Assembly (NCBI GenBank): GCA_037576195.1
Contig: CM075102.1
Span: forward strand, 3,100,001 to 3,164,000
Source of the DNA: Phytoseiulus persimilis
Taxonomy: Eukaryota > Arthropoda > Arachnida > Mesostigmata > Phytoseiidae
Direction of reading: 5' to 3'
Length of the DNA stretch: 64,000 bases
Shown here: positions 27,501 to 40,400 of the stretch, piece after piece
Numbering within the stretch: the first letter of the stretch is position 1
Layout of the letters: each line of letters begins with the position of its first letter
Translations under genes and position numbers: made by a program
Notes under the pieces: generated by a model
What the model saw: the letters and a program-made list of their open reading frames with translations, nothing else
Database searches by the model: none
What the model was told of the DNA's origin: nothing

Positions 27501-30500
27501 ACATGTTTTCACGCTCCGGACTGAGGAAGGATGGAATTGAAGCAAACGGTCGGGGAAACATGGATCCCAAAAGAAATTATCTGGGGTTGGAGCCAACGCA
27601 GGACCTGATGCTTCCGAGAATAAACCAATCCAGCGGAGGACGCATAATCTGGGTTCCTATTGAACAGTTGCTCGTAGAACGAGTCAGTACGATTCCATTA
27701 TTAGGAAGCTGTTGATCCAAATCGCGGAGCGATCGGGAAATGAATCTATCCGACTGTCTGGTCACTCATAGAGCGATGCGAAACAGACAGAGACTAATCT
27801 CACGAGCGCCGTACAAGATCCGATGTGCATTTCGGTCGGAACGGAAACATGTGTCCGGTTTTCAATCTCCTTCGAGACCAACTCATGAGCGAACGGCTTG
27901 CACATTTCTCTCTCGCTTCGGAATACATCGAACGTGTTGATTTACGTATACCAAGGAGAGTCTCCCGAAGTGCTGTTAGAGGAGAGATGTTCCCGGCAGC
28001 CGAAATTTCCAAGAGCTCCAAGTTGGAATTGACAACGGCTCCAGATAGCTTGAGAGTAACCAGCCTTTCCCGACAAACCATAAGTGTTCCATCCAATTGA
28101 GGCCGTCGATTTTGGTGCCACTTTGGACAGAAGCTCAGGACATCGGCCGGTTCGAGCGCTCCTATCTAACGAAACGCAACGATTTTGCGAAACACGCGAT
28201 TTTCAAGTTCAAGACCGTACAGCATCCATTCCACCTTCAGAATTCTTTGGTCGGTTCGGTAGCCCTGGGAAGATCTGGCTAGAACTCAGGAGCAGCTTTC
28301 AAACTGGATGTCTCCCCTCAAATCGGGAGGAAACCTCCTATTTCACGGTGTAGATTAACGAGACCGGCAACGTGCCCTGAAATTTTCGGAACGATCCACT
28401 CGTCGGAGGCAGGGGATCCGCGAGCGAAGAAATCGGAAACAACTGTTCCAGAGCCGTGGTGGTTTTTCACTACTGATCCGACCCGATCACGGCAACGACG
28501 CACTGACTGCGGTGACGGTGAGAAAGAAAGTCACAGTTTTTTTCCACTGCCCTCAACCCGATTCGTCCGAAACGTAGGGAGCCAGCATTCTGGTTTTACC
28601 CTCGATCGGTCAATGACTTCGGGCGGACGCGGATCCAGCGGACATATCTCTCGCTCTGAGGAATGCCCGGATCAGGACTTCTGCCGACCATCGGTTCGCG
28701 TATCGAGATCTGAATGACCATCTCGGAGAACTCGCGAATGAACTTTCGATTCACTTCGTTGGGCGACTCGAGCGAGCCCTCTGAAGATACAGCCGGGCGA
28801 CCGACTGTTCCTCCGCTCCTCTGAACGGATCTTTTGACGAATTCAGCATAGAAACTCGTTTCGGTCGGCATCAGCGAGAGACGTTTCAGAGCCCCAACCG
28901 CGTGGTCCGTATAACTTCCAGAGCGCATCCAGGTATTGCTTTGAGCACCTGACGAGTTCTCATCCCTGATATGACACTTGTGGCTGTTTCTAGCTCCACT
29001 CTCAAATCAAGTTCCAGACCTCCAACGGACTGTGAGCTCGCTCTTGAAGCGCCGTGCCCAGATTGTTTGTTGATTCAACGCGTGCCGCCCGAGATTCCGC
29101 TAAGCTCGGCCGTAAGTCTCAGCTTGGAGATCTCGAGGACAGTGCGGACGCCGCGAAGCTGGGAGTAACGTGGTGATCAGTAGATTACTCACCGATGACG
29201 CGAATCAGAGAAAAATGCGGTTTTCCCGGTCCGATTCCCTGAACCATCATGCTCAGACGTGAACCCTGCGTTTCGCCGGACCTTGGCATTGCTATCTGTC
29301 CACGTGATTCGGCTCTCCACTTTTCATTTTGAGAGAGCTCCCACTTTTGATTATTTCTTCATTGGTTGAAGTAGGAACGATTATCGCAGAGCACGTGGGT
29401 TCCGACGGGCGGGGAACATCTAGTTCTCGTGGAATAAGTGCGCCGATCAGGGAATCCGGAAGCCGACTCTTCGCGCATGAAATCGCTGTAAAACACCCCA
29501 CGCGGCCGAGTGCTCGTCTTGTCGACCCCTTGCCGCTCCGTAACCTTCCCCCTCGTTTCCTCCGGGGGACTGGAGCGCATTTCCGTGGCGTGAACAAACT
29601 CCCGCGGCAAATTGCGTCAGCAGCTTGCGTCTCGGAACGAACACTCTAAAAAACGGTCCGTTAAGAGGAATGTTTTAGGGGTGCCGTCAGTAGACGCGCC
29701 TCCGTCATTACATGTCTCTGCACTTTTCATAGAAAAATTCTTCACGCCTTCCCTCCTACACCATTTATGCTCGACCCCTCACCTTCCCCGTCCCCACCCT
29801 CTACATCCCCCCGCCCCGAACTCCCTGTTGGGCCGGCTCCCGTCGTCTCTCGCAGACTACTCTCCAGTGCCTCGTCCCCCTCGCATCAGAGACTCACTTC
29901 AAACGTTCTCCGTCCGACTCCTTTTCCCTCCATTGTCATTTTCCCACCTCTCGCATCTCGGTTTCTTAGCTGTCCCATATTTGAGCCTCGATTTCTACTT
30001 TCCGCAATTTCCAGTCCCCAAGAGCTCGTTTTCGCACATCTTCTCCGAAGGACGCATGTTTTCAAGACTAACGCGTGTTGAAAAGCCAGGTGAACGGTCC
30101 GGGGAAGGGGAAGACCTTCTTGCCCTCAAAGCCAGGCAGGCTCGAATGCTCTTCCGTTACACAGAACAGACATAGTATGATCCGGCCTCGATCCGAGGTA
30201 AGTTACGAAAGTGCCTCTCGACTGAGCTGTCCCCTCTATAGATTCTCTTCGAGGCCCTGGAAAACCTGTGAATGGAACCTCTTGGAGCTTTGATTCCCCG
30301 TTTTTCGCCTTTGTCAGACCACCAAGTCGTTGCTGGTGGTTCGTGATGTTCGAGTAACCGCTCGGGTTCCTTCTCGACCCTGGAGCATGTCGGTAACGAA
30401 CACACATGATAGGAGAAACTATCGATCACCGCGTGTGTTTCTCTGAATCCTGGGAACAGTGTACTCGGTTGTTCCGAGCTCAAATCCGCCTCCTTCGTCA

Positions 30501-31649
30501 AAGGGGAGCCTCGATATGCGTGGCTTTCGTGATTTCACTTTGCGGAGAAGCGGATTAGAAATGAAGAAGAATACGGAGAACACTCAATTCACATCATCCG
30601 TTGACTGAATACTTTCAAGGAAGTCAAGGCGCGGTGCCTTCTGCGATTCAAGCGTTTTGAGGGATTGAGATGTTTGGTCCCGTTAGTTGATCTGTCTCCA
30701 TGGTTCCCGGCAACCTCTGGCAGACGAGTGGGGAATGCAGATTGCTGTCAATTCCAACCATCCCTCGGAGTCTTGAGCGTACGTCCATGATGGCTCGGGC
30801 TCGCAGTTGTCGATTCCAGGAGGCTCCGGAGGGCAGTAAGATGAAGATGCAGAATTTTGACGTCTTAGTCGAGGATCGCGGGCTGCCTGAATGTCATGCG
30901 CTTCATATCGGCCTCTAGGGTTTCCTCGGAACAATCAGCAGCCGTGCTTCCCAACAGGCATTCCTGGCACCGAACCGCTCGACGTCAGATGCTAGGTCAG
31001 AGGTATTTGTGCCACCAGTGAATGTCCAACGAATTATCACAGCGGATTCAACTAAAGGTCAACTAAGTGAGCTTGACCTCAGTGGAGCGAACCTTGTTCC
31101 GGACTCGATACAGTCGGTACAAAAGGTGGAAGCACGGCTGTGCCTCATAAGGGCATATTTCAGTGACGCAGACATTGTGGGCTCAGTTGAAAACCGTGAG
31201 TCGACGTCGATGTGGGGCTTCGGAGACATCTCTTGAGGGAAGTGAATGCTATTCAGCTGACTCCCTGCGCTGAGCTAAGCTCAAACCCTCCTACATGGAA
31301 GAGGTCGCTCAAGGATCCCGGGGCTGAGAGTTTCCTCGTTTCAGAGCCGAAGATAAAATTCTCTCCGACCATGGTTATCTCATGGGATCGTGTTGGGATC
31401 GGATCTCAACCGATTCTCGTTGAGATCGAGACGGGACACCACCGTCTGGAACACGGAGTGAAATTTCGCTGCTCACTCCTCGAAGAATTCCGATGACAAA
31501 ACTGCCGCGATTTCCCCGCGTTCTCCTCGTCGCATAACAATCGACTCCTGTGAAGCTCCGCCCCCACAGGGGGGCTTCGAGGATTTTCAATTTATGAAAG
31601 CCGTAATCAATTGGATGACGTTGAGGTTGACGCCACATAAAAGTGTCAG
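24538..31649. other. No gene established; GC-rich and pyrimidine-rich islands
   Basis: This stretch contains a palindromic CRE-type TGACGTCA at 26,148-26,155, a GC-rich island at about 26,480-27,050, a strongly pyrimidine-rich run at about 27,240-27,365 that ends in a good acceptor (CTTGCAG), and another pyrimidine-rich run at about 29,740-30,000. On the minus strand at about 27,800-28,170 one frame reads with leucine-rich-repeat-like words (RLVTLKLSG, NLELLEI), but no exon model supports it. Untranslated exons of a plus-strand gene are possible. Confidence 0.3.
26718..26763 (+). promoter_or_regulatory. GC palindrome followed by TATATAAAT; possible core promoter
   Basis: A perfect 18-bp palindrome (three CGG then three CCG triplets, 26,718-26,735) is followed 20 bp later by TATATAAAT (26,755-26,763), within a GC-rich island. 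The arrangement would suit a TATA promoter on the + strand, but no downstream coding exon was identified. Confidence 0.25.
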
Positions 31650-31953
31650 ACTACCATCTCCGGTTACGCAAGAAGCGAAAACCGCACATTTCGCTCAACA
31701 TCAACTCCTCGGGTCAAGCGGACGGCACTCCTCTACGACCTTCTGCGCGGGCCGAGTCTCCGTCGAGGAACCATCTACACTGGCCTCGGCTCTGCTCCAT
31801 CAGCTCCTCCGCTCCGAACCTCTTCCGGAGGTTCCGTCAGCCGGAGGACCCGAACCGCGAGTCCTCCCCCCACACGCAGGTGCCCACACTGGATAATCCC
31901 AACGACCCAAAGTTCGGGGAGCGGGGGGAGCGGCGATTCCGATCGGAGTAGTG
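31650..31953 (+). other. Possible coding exon of unknown function
   Basis: About 100 codons are open and end with TAG. The reading has a basic start (KKRKPHISLN), a Ser-rich middle with SISSSAPNLF, and an acidic/basic tail. Third positions are GC-rich, as in the real exons nearby. An upstream AG acceptor exists (GTGTCAG) but its pyrimidine tract is poor, and there is no in-frame ATG. Directly downstream the DNA becomes GGC/AGC-repetitive and then promoter-like, so this may just be biased upstream sequence. I do not recognise a family. Confidence 0.2.
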
Positions 31954-32037
31954 GAGTTGGCCTGGAGGCGATCCAGGTTCAGGACGTGGTGGTAGTGGTG
32001 TCGTATTGTGTGGTACCCTCCCTCACTGCCGGAGGAA

Positions 32038-32105
32038 CGGCGGCGGCGGCAGCGGCGGCAGGCAGCAGCGGCAGTGGCGGAGGCAGCAGCAGCAGCAGCC
32101 GCGGC
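32038..32105. repeat. GGC/AGC trinucleotide repeat upstream of a promoter
   Basis: A run of GGC, GCA and AGC triplets. Depending on frame it would read as Ala, Gly or Ser runs. It lies immediately upstream of the CRE/E-box cluster and is probably part of the GC-rich promoter island. Confidence 0.75.
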
Positions 32106-32153
32106 TCTCAATTTTTGAAGAACAACAACAAAAAATTCGAAAAGGGGGCGCGC

Positions 32154-32420
32154 ATTGGTGACGTCACGGTCACGTGGCTCGCAAGAGCGGGGCCCATTGG
32201 CGCTCCCCAGCTTTTAATTGTATCTCCGAGTGGAATGAGGCGGGCTGCAGCCCGCTCGGGAGAGGGATTCTCTTTAAGATGTATATATATATGTCTGTGT
32301 ACCCCCATACGACGACCACCACGAGTATTGTGTGTGAGTGTGGGCGAGCGCGCGAGTGAGTGTGTCTGTCTATCTAAGTATTCCCAAATAAAATATTATT
32401 ACGCCTGCCGACTTCAGTGT
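32154..32420 (+). promoter_or_regulatory. Probable promoter of the DUF3504 zinc-finger gene
   Basis: Within 50 bp there are an inverted CCAAT box (ATTGG, 32,154-32,158), a palindromic CRE TGACGTCA (32,159-32,166), a CACGTG E-box (32,171-32,176) and a second ATTGG (32,196-32,200). Further on, an A/T-rich TAAAATA (32,389-32,395) sits about 27 bp before TCAGT (32,414-32,418), the arthropod initiator consensus, which predicts a start near 32,416. A run TATATATA at 32,282-32,290 is an alternative TATA. AATAAA at 32,387-32,392 could instead be a poly(A) signal of an unseen upstream gene. Confidence 0.45.
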
Positions 32421-32835
32421 GAGCGCGCGGCTCGACCGGCACGCTGCTCCGGAGTTCGAACCCCGGCTTCACTCGCAACTTGAACTTGCCAGAGTTGAGC
32501 AAGGGTTTCAGAGTCACTCAACTCGCAGTCGGCTCGGAGTCCGGTCGTCGCGATCAAGTCGGGCCTTTTGTCAACGCTCCGATTTGGAAGCAACTGCTTT
32601 GATTCGATGAACTCTCGACGGCCAGTCGAGATGACAACGAATTGAGCCCTCGATCCGTTCGTCAACTGGACAGTTCATGAAGGAAACAACCGTTCGTCAG
32701 ACGTGTCCACCACCTGCTCTGATCAAGTGCAACTCCATCATCATCAACGAAGTGCGAAGTTAGGAACTGACGTGCGGTGAAAAGTTGTGCGCGAACTTCT
32801 TGTCACGATCGGAAAACCTCCCTGGAATGGTAGCT
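32416..32835 (+). other. Predicted 5-prime (mostly untranslated) exon
   Basis: The exon is inferred to run from the TCAGT initiator to a consensus donor GCT|GTAAGT at 32,835/32,836. Its last nine bases are ATG GTA GCT (32,827-32,835), preceded in frame by a TAG at 32,761. Joined to the acceptor TTTTCAG that directly precedes the ATG at 37,402, the frame stays open and adds Met-Val-Ala to the protein. At least two short upstream open frames lie in the leader, which would be expected to dampen translation. The join across a 4.6-kb intron is inference. Confidence 0.4.
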
Positions 32836-35800
32836 GTAAGTTGTCTCATTCGGTTATCGTTCCCCGACACTCACGAGAAATAGATTCGATTGTCGAGCCC
32901 TCCTCTCCCTGACGTTCCTCGAGTTGAAGTTCTGATTTGTTGCTCGAGAACGATCGGTTTACGAGACTCTTGTCAGCTTCCCGACCTCTTAATTCTGAAT
33001 CTCCGCACTCCAGTGGGAAAAGACATCGAGAAACTGTGCGGCTCGCTGTCGGCTGACGAAGCTGAACAGCCAACGTGGGAGGCACATGGCCTGTTGACCA
33101 TCAGCTGATCCGGCTCCGTATAGTCCGCAGGCGGGGTCCCTTTCTCAGCGTTCAATATACGCTGCTCCGGGATCACACAGCTCCTCGTTCCGAGTTTTTT
33201 CCCCGCACCTGGGAATCGTCGTTTACAACATGACATCCGCAGCATGGGCATGGAGGGACTTGAGTTACTCGAAATGCTATCGTCTCCCCTATCCGAACTC
33301 TGAAAACCGCTCGAAAGAGTCTCAAATTCCGAATCTCGACGAGATCCGAACTCTTCGCTCCTCGTTTGGAGGTGGGAATATCGCGAGTCCGGAACTGATT
33401 TTCCCTGAATTGAAACGAACGAGCGAGCGCTACTGCGTCAATGTCCAGTGTGGTTCTCTGGAACCTTGCAGAATGTTGTGGAGAATCCGTTTTTATCAGT
33501 GTTCCGTAGTTTCCTCACACGAATCATCTTAGCGATCTCCCGAACGCGGAAGTCGATCGCGTCGAACGCATAAGCATTGCCCCGGAATCGGTCCCTTCTC
33601 AACTCCCTATGAGTCAGATTGTTCTCAGGTGATTCCTCCACTGGAAAAAGCGGCGATTTCTCTTCGAAAAGTCCCAGAACGTATACTACGTCATACTTGT
33701 GACTAAACCGTGGGCTCGCCTTCAATGAAAAATAACTGACGCTGATAGAAACTAGGCGAGCGCAACATCGAGGAAACGACCTCTCGGAATATTCCTGTGA
33801 AACCCGGCCCTGTTTCCATGAAATCATTCTGGTCTGTTAGTACACGAAGTCCAGAATTTTCGTAGCCCGTCGCCTCTAGCTCGTACTCTCCGGAAACTTG
33901 CAACGTGACCGACTTGGTAGAATCACTCCTGAGCGAGTATTAAGCGCCACCGATTGATATCTCGGTCAATTTCAAGCGCTACTCGAGTGAGAAGAGGATG
34001 AGGACTTTCCAGATAGTTGAGAGAGGTCAGCCGATTCACCCCGATCTCGTTTCGTCTAGCTTCTTTGCCGCATCAGGTTTGTGTTCGGCGTCTTGCTGGT
34101 TTCCGTTGGGATTCGCGAGTCATCCACAGCTGACGGCCGAGTATAAAACAAAGGGAAGGCGAACATTGTCGAGGGAACGACGGGTTTCTTCCATCATGAG
34201 CTCGCGACGAAATCAGCGACCGTTACCGTGGGAGCACCGGAGTTCAAACCACGGAGCCATCGTGATAGGAGTTCTTACATTGTCGACATCGCTGGTTGCC
34301 TTCTTCGATCTCGCTCGACCCTCCTGTTCTCCGCGCAAAAGTCACTCGCGCGCCTGACTGCTCGGCTGCCAAGCGACATCAATCATGGTGTACTAAGTTT
34401 TCGAATGAAATGTGAATGAAGAGCGCGTCGCCTCGAAAGTGCTCGTCGCTCCATATTAGGCTTGAACTCAAGAATGAGTTGGAGCTTGCTCTACGAGAAG
34501 TGACAATTGCCAGCGAGCGCATCCAGTGACTTCATAAAGGCTCCCTGAACAATTTGGAGCAGCTCGGGGACGGGGCGCGGATGTTGGGACCGCGTCGGGA
34601 CTGGGGACCGGGAAACGTCGACCGGGCTCAAGACATGAGTTCCTCTACGAACGCGGGCGGGGTCGGAACGCTCGGCGGACGGGCGAACTAACTTGCTGAG
34701 GGAATACAACATACGAGTTCATTTGCGCACAGTTCGCATCTTTCTCAGGAGAGAAGGGGCCCGAGTTTCGGGCAGGATCCAATGCGGGCTGGGATTCAAA
34801 TCCAATCATCACGGAACCCGGTTTGCATGATTCGAACTCGAGTTCCGATCTCGAAAGTTTGATTTCAGACCCGGATTCCGACTCCGGTGATTTGGAGGGG
34901 CGTCGCGAGGGAGTCCAGATGTTTTTCGGGGGGTTTTGGGAGTTCCCCACATGTCCGCGTGTTGAACGCTGCGCGCACAGAGCCAGCGGAGTCATGCCGA
35001 TCGTGACCACAATATTCTCGACAACGAAACCGGCTCCGACCCAGAGGAGCGTAGCGATCGCGCTGCAGGGTAGCGGGCCGACAGCGAATATCACTCCTCC
35101 AATCGCAATTATGAGTTTGATTGTTCGCCGTACGGCACCGTCCGCGGCACGTTAGAGGAAAATATGGCAATGGCTTAACTTTGTTCAGCTGTATGCCACT
35201 CAGTAATAGCCGCACTCTTCTCCGCTCCGATTCTATCTACCCAACGGTTGTAACTCGCGCTCTTCTCACTGATTCCGAAACCACTCGATTCTCTCAATCA
35301 TCCAAGGCGTATAGGAAACAACGGCCCGAAGATTCCGAGCTCCTACAGCGGTTGCTGGACCCCTCGATATGACATTTGAAGCTACGCGACGTTCTTTCGC
35401 AGCTGCCGGGACGGGAGATTTCTAGAATTATGAAACTTGATCTCGATCATCGAACTCAGATCCCGATGTTGTTCGCTGATGGCTCTGGCTCAGGAGAACG
35501 GGAGAGAGAAACGATCACGGGCGAAATTCCGCTGATTATAGACTGCACGGCGTCGTCGCGGGTGGCACTTAACAGTTCGCTGCGATTTTCGATTGTTTCC
35601 TCTTTCTCTTCAGAACTTTCTCCATATTCTCACAGCTTCGCCGGGGGATTGCGCCGAACATTCTCCGGTCCTCGCGGCAGCCCTTCCCGGAGCTTTGGTA
35701 ATGCGGGCCCGCCTGCGTTCGGGTTCTCTTCCTGAGTCCGAACACCGACTCCAACGATTTCGAAACGCTCCGTCCCCCGCGGAAACAAATCTCCGCTCCG

Positions 35801-37401
35801 AATACTAACCGCAGACTCGCGATTCGAGCCGATCTCAGAATGTGGGAAAAATCGAAGGGCGGCGCCTCGGCCGCTTCTTTCCCCGTTGATTGATCCTTGA
35901 CAAGCCTGCTGACTTGTGGAAGCACATCGGAATCGTTATTGCGCAGCATGGCTCCCGATTACTGTCGAGAATCTTCGACGCCATCGGAAAGCAAAATTCT
36001 CCGACTCTTCCCATGAGGAGACGGAACTGAGCGGGTCGAAGCTACCGGCGAATCATTGCCGCGGACGATGACAATGAGTTCTGGATGCGATTCGTCCTGA
36101 GGACGTTCGTGACTCTGGCATCAGCAAGCGGTTCGATACAGCTGTTACCTTCATCGAATCTACGAAGTTCAGGTTGCCATCGCTTTCGGACTCGACTCCG
36201 GTTCTCTTCGTCAACTCTCGCCGCCGTCTCGGTCGAGTTGGCGCGCGATCTCAGTCGTATTAGTATTCGTGGAGTCGATGAGACGGACATCTATTTGTCC
36301 GCAGTAGCTTATTGAATCTGCCATCCCGATACGCACAGCTTGCCGCTCGGAATGGATCTGCATTATGACAACACAAGGATCGATCCGCATCTGTTTGAGT
36401 TAACCGCTATATCTTACTGTCACGACGACAAACATTTTAGGATCAATTAATTCGAAATGGGAGAGCTAGCGATTCCATCCTCGAAAGAGTTTCACTCCAG
36501 GGTACCATTCATGAGTGCCTCGCGAGATGGCCTCGGAACCATACGAAGAACGAGGCGCTGCGGATTCGGAATAACCATAAGCGGTTCTATCCGCACATCT
36601 GGATAGCGTCCTTTCCCTCGCGAGAGATGCATCGGAACAACGCTACTCTGCGCGTTCTTCACAGCCATCAACTTTCCTTTCATCGGTTGGCACGCATCTT
36701 TTCGCGCAAACATGTTCCCGTGCTCACAGCATGGGGAAACGAGAAATACTTCGGAGTTATCCCCGAAAAACGGGGTCTGAGAACCGAGAGCAGAAATGAG
36801 TAAATACTCCCTTCGCAAGTCGGCGCGTACGGCCTGAAATTCGAATTAGATATCACTAAGACGATCTCAGAGCACCGCCTGCGGCACCTGATCCTTGGAC
36901 GGGATGGCTTCGGTGGAAGCTCAGACGACATCTGATCATCTATTCGGGCTCCACGAAGTCCTTTAGGAGATCAAGTAAGCAACATCGAGTTCAAAATGGA
37001 GTTCCAGTGAATTCCTTGACGATGGCCGAAGGATTCCTGGCGGCGGTCGCCTGAAAATTGACCCTGGTCTAGGGTAGAGTTCAACTCGCGGCGCGTTTTC
37101 ACTCGCTTCTTCGGCTCAAGCTCAATGGAACATTCAAGAGCACTTCGGTACTCTTCGGACCCGTTCCCCGAACCTCCTTCGGGGAAAGACCGTTGCACAC
37201 TTCTACCCCAAAGGTTTCCCCGCCGACTTCGTCCAAGTTTCCGAGTCCTTCGGGGAGAGGAGTTCAGCCGGGTTTGATTGCGCACGCGCAGCTGCGAGAC
37301 GGCGAATTTCCTGTCCGGAAAACAAAGATCACTCCGCTAGAAATAGTTGTACACACCAATTGAACCCCGATTGGGAGATCTAACCGAGCATAAGTTTTCA
37401 G
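32836..37401 (+). other. Predicted intron 1 (about 4.6 kb), no gene recognised inside
   Basis: Begins GTAAGT and ends TTTTCAG. Several minus-strand frames inside (for example 33,703-33,903) look protein-like in composition but match no family I know and lack good splice sites. No repeats with clear ends were seen. Confidence 0.35.
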
Positions 37402-40400
37402 ATGGAATCCGGGATCCTAGCTCCTCCAGTGGACATGCTCAACATGGAGGCTCTGGGCGTGAACGCGGCCGCTGTGAGCGCTGCGCTTGCGAGTCCTTTG
37501 GGAGTGTCGATTCCGGGCGGCGGCGGCGGGGGCGGCGGTGTTACGGGCGGGGGTTTGCCGCTTCCTTTGCCCCCGTCGCCCACAGCATCGCTCGACGGCG
37601 ACAAGACCAAGCTCACTGTTGACTACGGTTACCGAGTTTTCAGAGAGTACGCTCAGAGCAAGGGGATCAACGAAGTCGATAATCTTCCCGTCGAGGAGAT
37701 TGCAGCGTGAGTACGAGACAGCTCCGGAGCGGGGTCGCTTCCACGCTCTGAAGACGGAGAGTCCAGATTTGCGGGGCTCTGATCCTCCTGTTTGTGCTCG
37801 TTGCAGGCTTCTTCAGACATTCTACGACGAAGCGCGAACTCGGGACGGGGTTCCGTTCAGTGCGAACTCTTTGGTAGTCATTCGCTATGCCATCAACCGC
37901 TATTATCGATCACCACTCGTAAACCGACAGATTGATATCGTGCGCGATCCGGCTTTCCACGAAGCCAACCGGACTTTCAAGAACATCGTGCGCCGTCTCC
38001 ACCAGGAAGAGAAACTGAGGTGCGCGTCGTCGACCACTTGACTACGTGATCTGGAGATACCGCGAGAAACTCCTCAACGGAGCCTAACGAGAAGTCGATT
38101 TGCAGAGGTCCTGGAGCTGCGCCTCAGCGGGTTCGTTCTAACGTTCTGAGCGAGGACCAAGTGAAGCTGCGTGAGTACTTCATAGCTCAGCTGGCCACAC
38201 CAAGGGGTCTTCTGCACAAAGTGTGGTTCGATCTCAGTGGTCACATGGATCCGAGATTAGCGGATAAGATCCAGGAGCTCACCAGAGAAACTTTCAAAAT
38301 CGCCAGACGATGGAGCCCCGAGAAGAACTGTTTGTTGGCCTCCATATATCAGGTAAAAAAACGCACAATGATCGATACCGGTTAAGGTAGTGCAGTGAGG
38401 CCGGTACTAGTCCTCCCCAAGTTGGAGGGATGAATACTTGCGTTGGATTCCTGACGAAAGCCAACTCCACTCCTTTGAAGAAATGCAGAGAAGAAATGAG
38501 AGCCTCGGAATCTCAGCTCGTCCTTTCGTTTGGAGATGTGAGGCAAGTTCGGCTTTTTTGGTTGTCCCTCGATGCCGATCGCTGGACGCATGCGGAGACG
38601 ACGAGTGCCTGTTTGTGGGTCAGCACACCTGTCACGCATTGAAAGCCTCGTGCCAGCGAGAATCAGAGTTCACGAGCAGCACGGATTTCTCAAAAAGAAG
38701 AACCGATACTAGTCCTCAGGACTAACTCGCGTGCATCTTGTCACAGGCCTTCTACGCCAAGTCACGTGACTCGAAATAGCGTGTCGTCATTGTACCGAGT
38801 TTTTCACGCTTATTGCTCGACGTCGTGATACTTTCCCGAACTCCGAACCCAAGCCCACCTTCCGATACGAGACCCACTGTCACGCATTACGGCGTTCTCG
38901 GTTTCATCCTGGAAAAAACTCTGGCTCCTGTCTTGAGTGTGCTTTGCCATTTCGACGAACGAGACCAGCATGAGATTCGGTATAGTAGAACGACATATTG
39001 GCATCGATTCGGACGGATCATCTGACATGTGGTCATGGCCGAACGATAGCTCGATAGACACGGGTCGACACAACGGACCTCAAATCTGTAACATGCGTAC
39101 CTGATAGAGTCAGAGACCGCTGCAGCCGTTACAATTTCGAAGACGGGGCCGGTATCGCTATGAAAAATGCATTCTCCGGCAACAATACAAATTCATTTAG
39201 TCGATCCATTTGTATTAAGCAGTCTGATCCGATTCGTGCGTCAGATTCGCCGATCGAAAATTTTCAGAAGCCGCTCCGATGCATAGCGCTGTGTTGTAAC
39301 GCCGTCGACATATCCGAGAATGATTATGTACTTCTACCCGCTACATTCTGGCTGCCCCGGGACAACCTTAATAAAGACTCTCATCGACCCGCTCGTTTTG
39401 GCATTCATGCCCTCTCCTTAGTAATTGAGCGGATGAGTTTGCACTGGCTGCCTCGAACACCCGATCGATCCGGATAGCGGACAACTAGCACGACTACTTC
39501 TTGCTTAAGAAGCACGGGGTCGTGGTCGGCGATCTCTGCGGAGCTATATTTCATTCTTATCGTCTTGTCGAACCTGTCGACATCTTCGACCATTAGTATT
39601 GTCGCGAGGCCCTCTAATGGTCAACTTCAATTACGAGGCATAATGCCAACCACGAACTGTGGCCCAGCTGAGTGTTCTTCGGTCGCTCATCATCGTTGTC
39701 GCCAGGTCGCTGCGATGGACTCACTCGATCAAAAAGTGCGGCTCTTTGTAGCTTACAAATGTAATTACGACTCGGTTATAATTGTGGACATTCATTGATA
39801 AATACGCTCCTCGGAGACAGTTCATTGCTAGGTGCACTCCTGCCCCTTCCCCCGATGGGCCGATTCCGTTGCCTCCATGCACGGGGGACTGGGCGGGGGA
39901 CTTCCCCGGATTCCCTATACTGCTCGCGGTGCAGCCCCGAGCACGCTGTCTCGTTCTTCGAAATGATGAATCTGCCCGCTCCGATGCGGCAGCGCTGGTA
40001 ACGAGTTGCTTTTCAATTCGCATCCCCTGAAGCATATCCCCCAAACAACTTTTGTCTTCAGTGGCTTCCCCCTTTCCGTCCCCCAAACGACTCACAACGC
40101 GCACTGCGGGCAATCGAAGATCTGCTCTACCGAGCAATAAAGTCATCGATCGTTAACCAGCTTCGCTTTTTAATTTATGGCTCCAGCTGAGGAGGCCGCT
40201 CACGAACAGGGATGTGAACTCCCATCAAGATAGGAGAAGCATCGACTCTAATGAAACAAGTTTATACAGCTTTGTGGAGACGCCTGGGAGTTGTTATGGC
40301 TACGAGCGCCCGAAAATTCCACGCGTTCGTCGAATTCGTTTCGTTTTCCGCTGAAGTTGCTCCGCGCAGAAGTATGATTCCCGAAATGGATGCGGCGTCC

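Noticed and set aside
27800-28170. Minus-strand frame with leucine-rich-repeat-like words
   Set aside because: Only one or two LRR-like words, no repeating period and no exon boundaries; not enough to call a gene.
32443-32475. tRNA T-arm-like GAGTTCGAACCCCGG
   Set aside because: The loop resembles a TTCGAAC T-loop, but the stem does not pair and no anticodon or D-arm is visible upstream.
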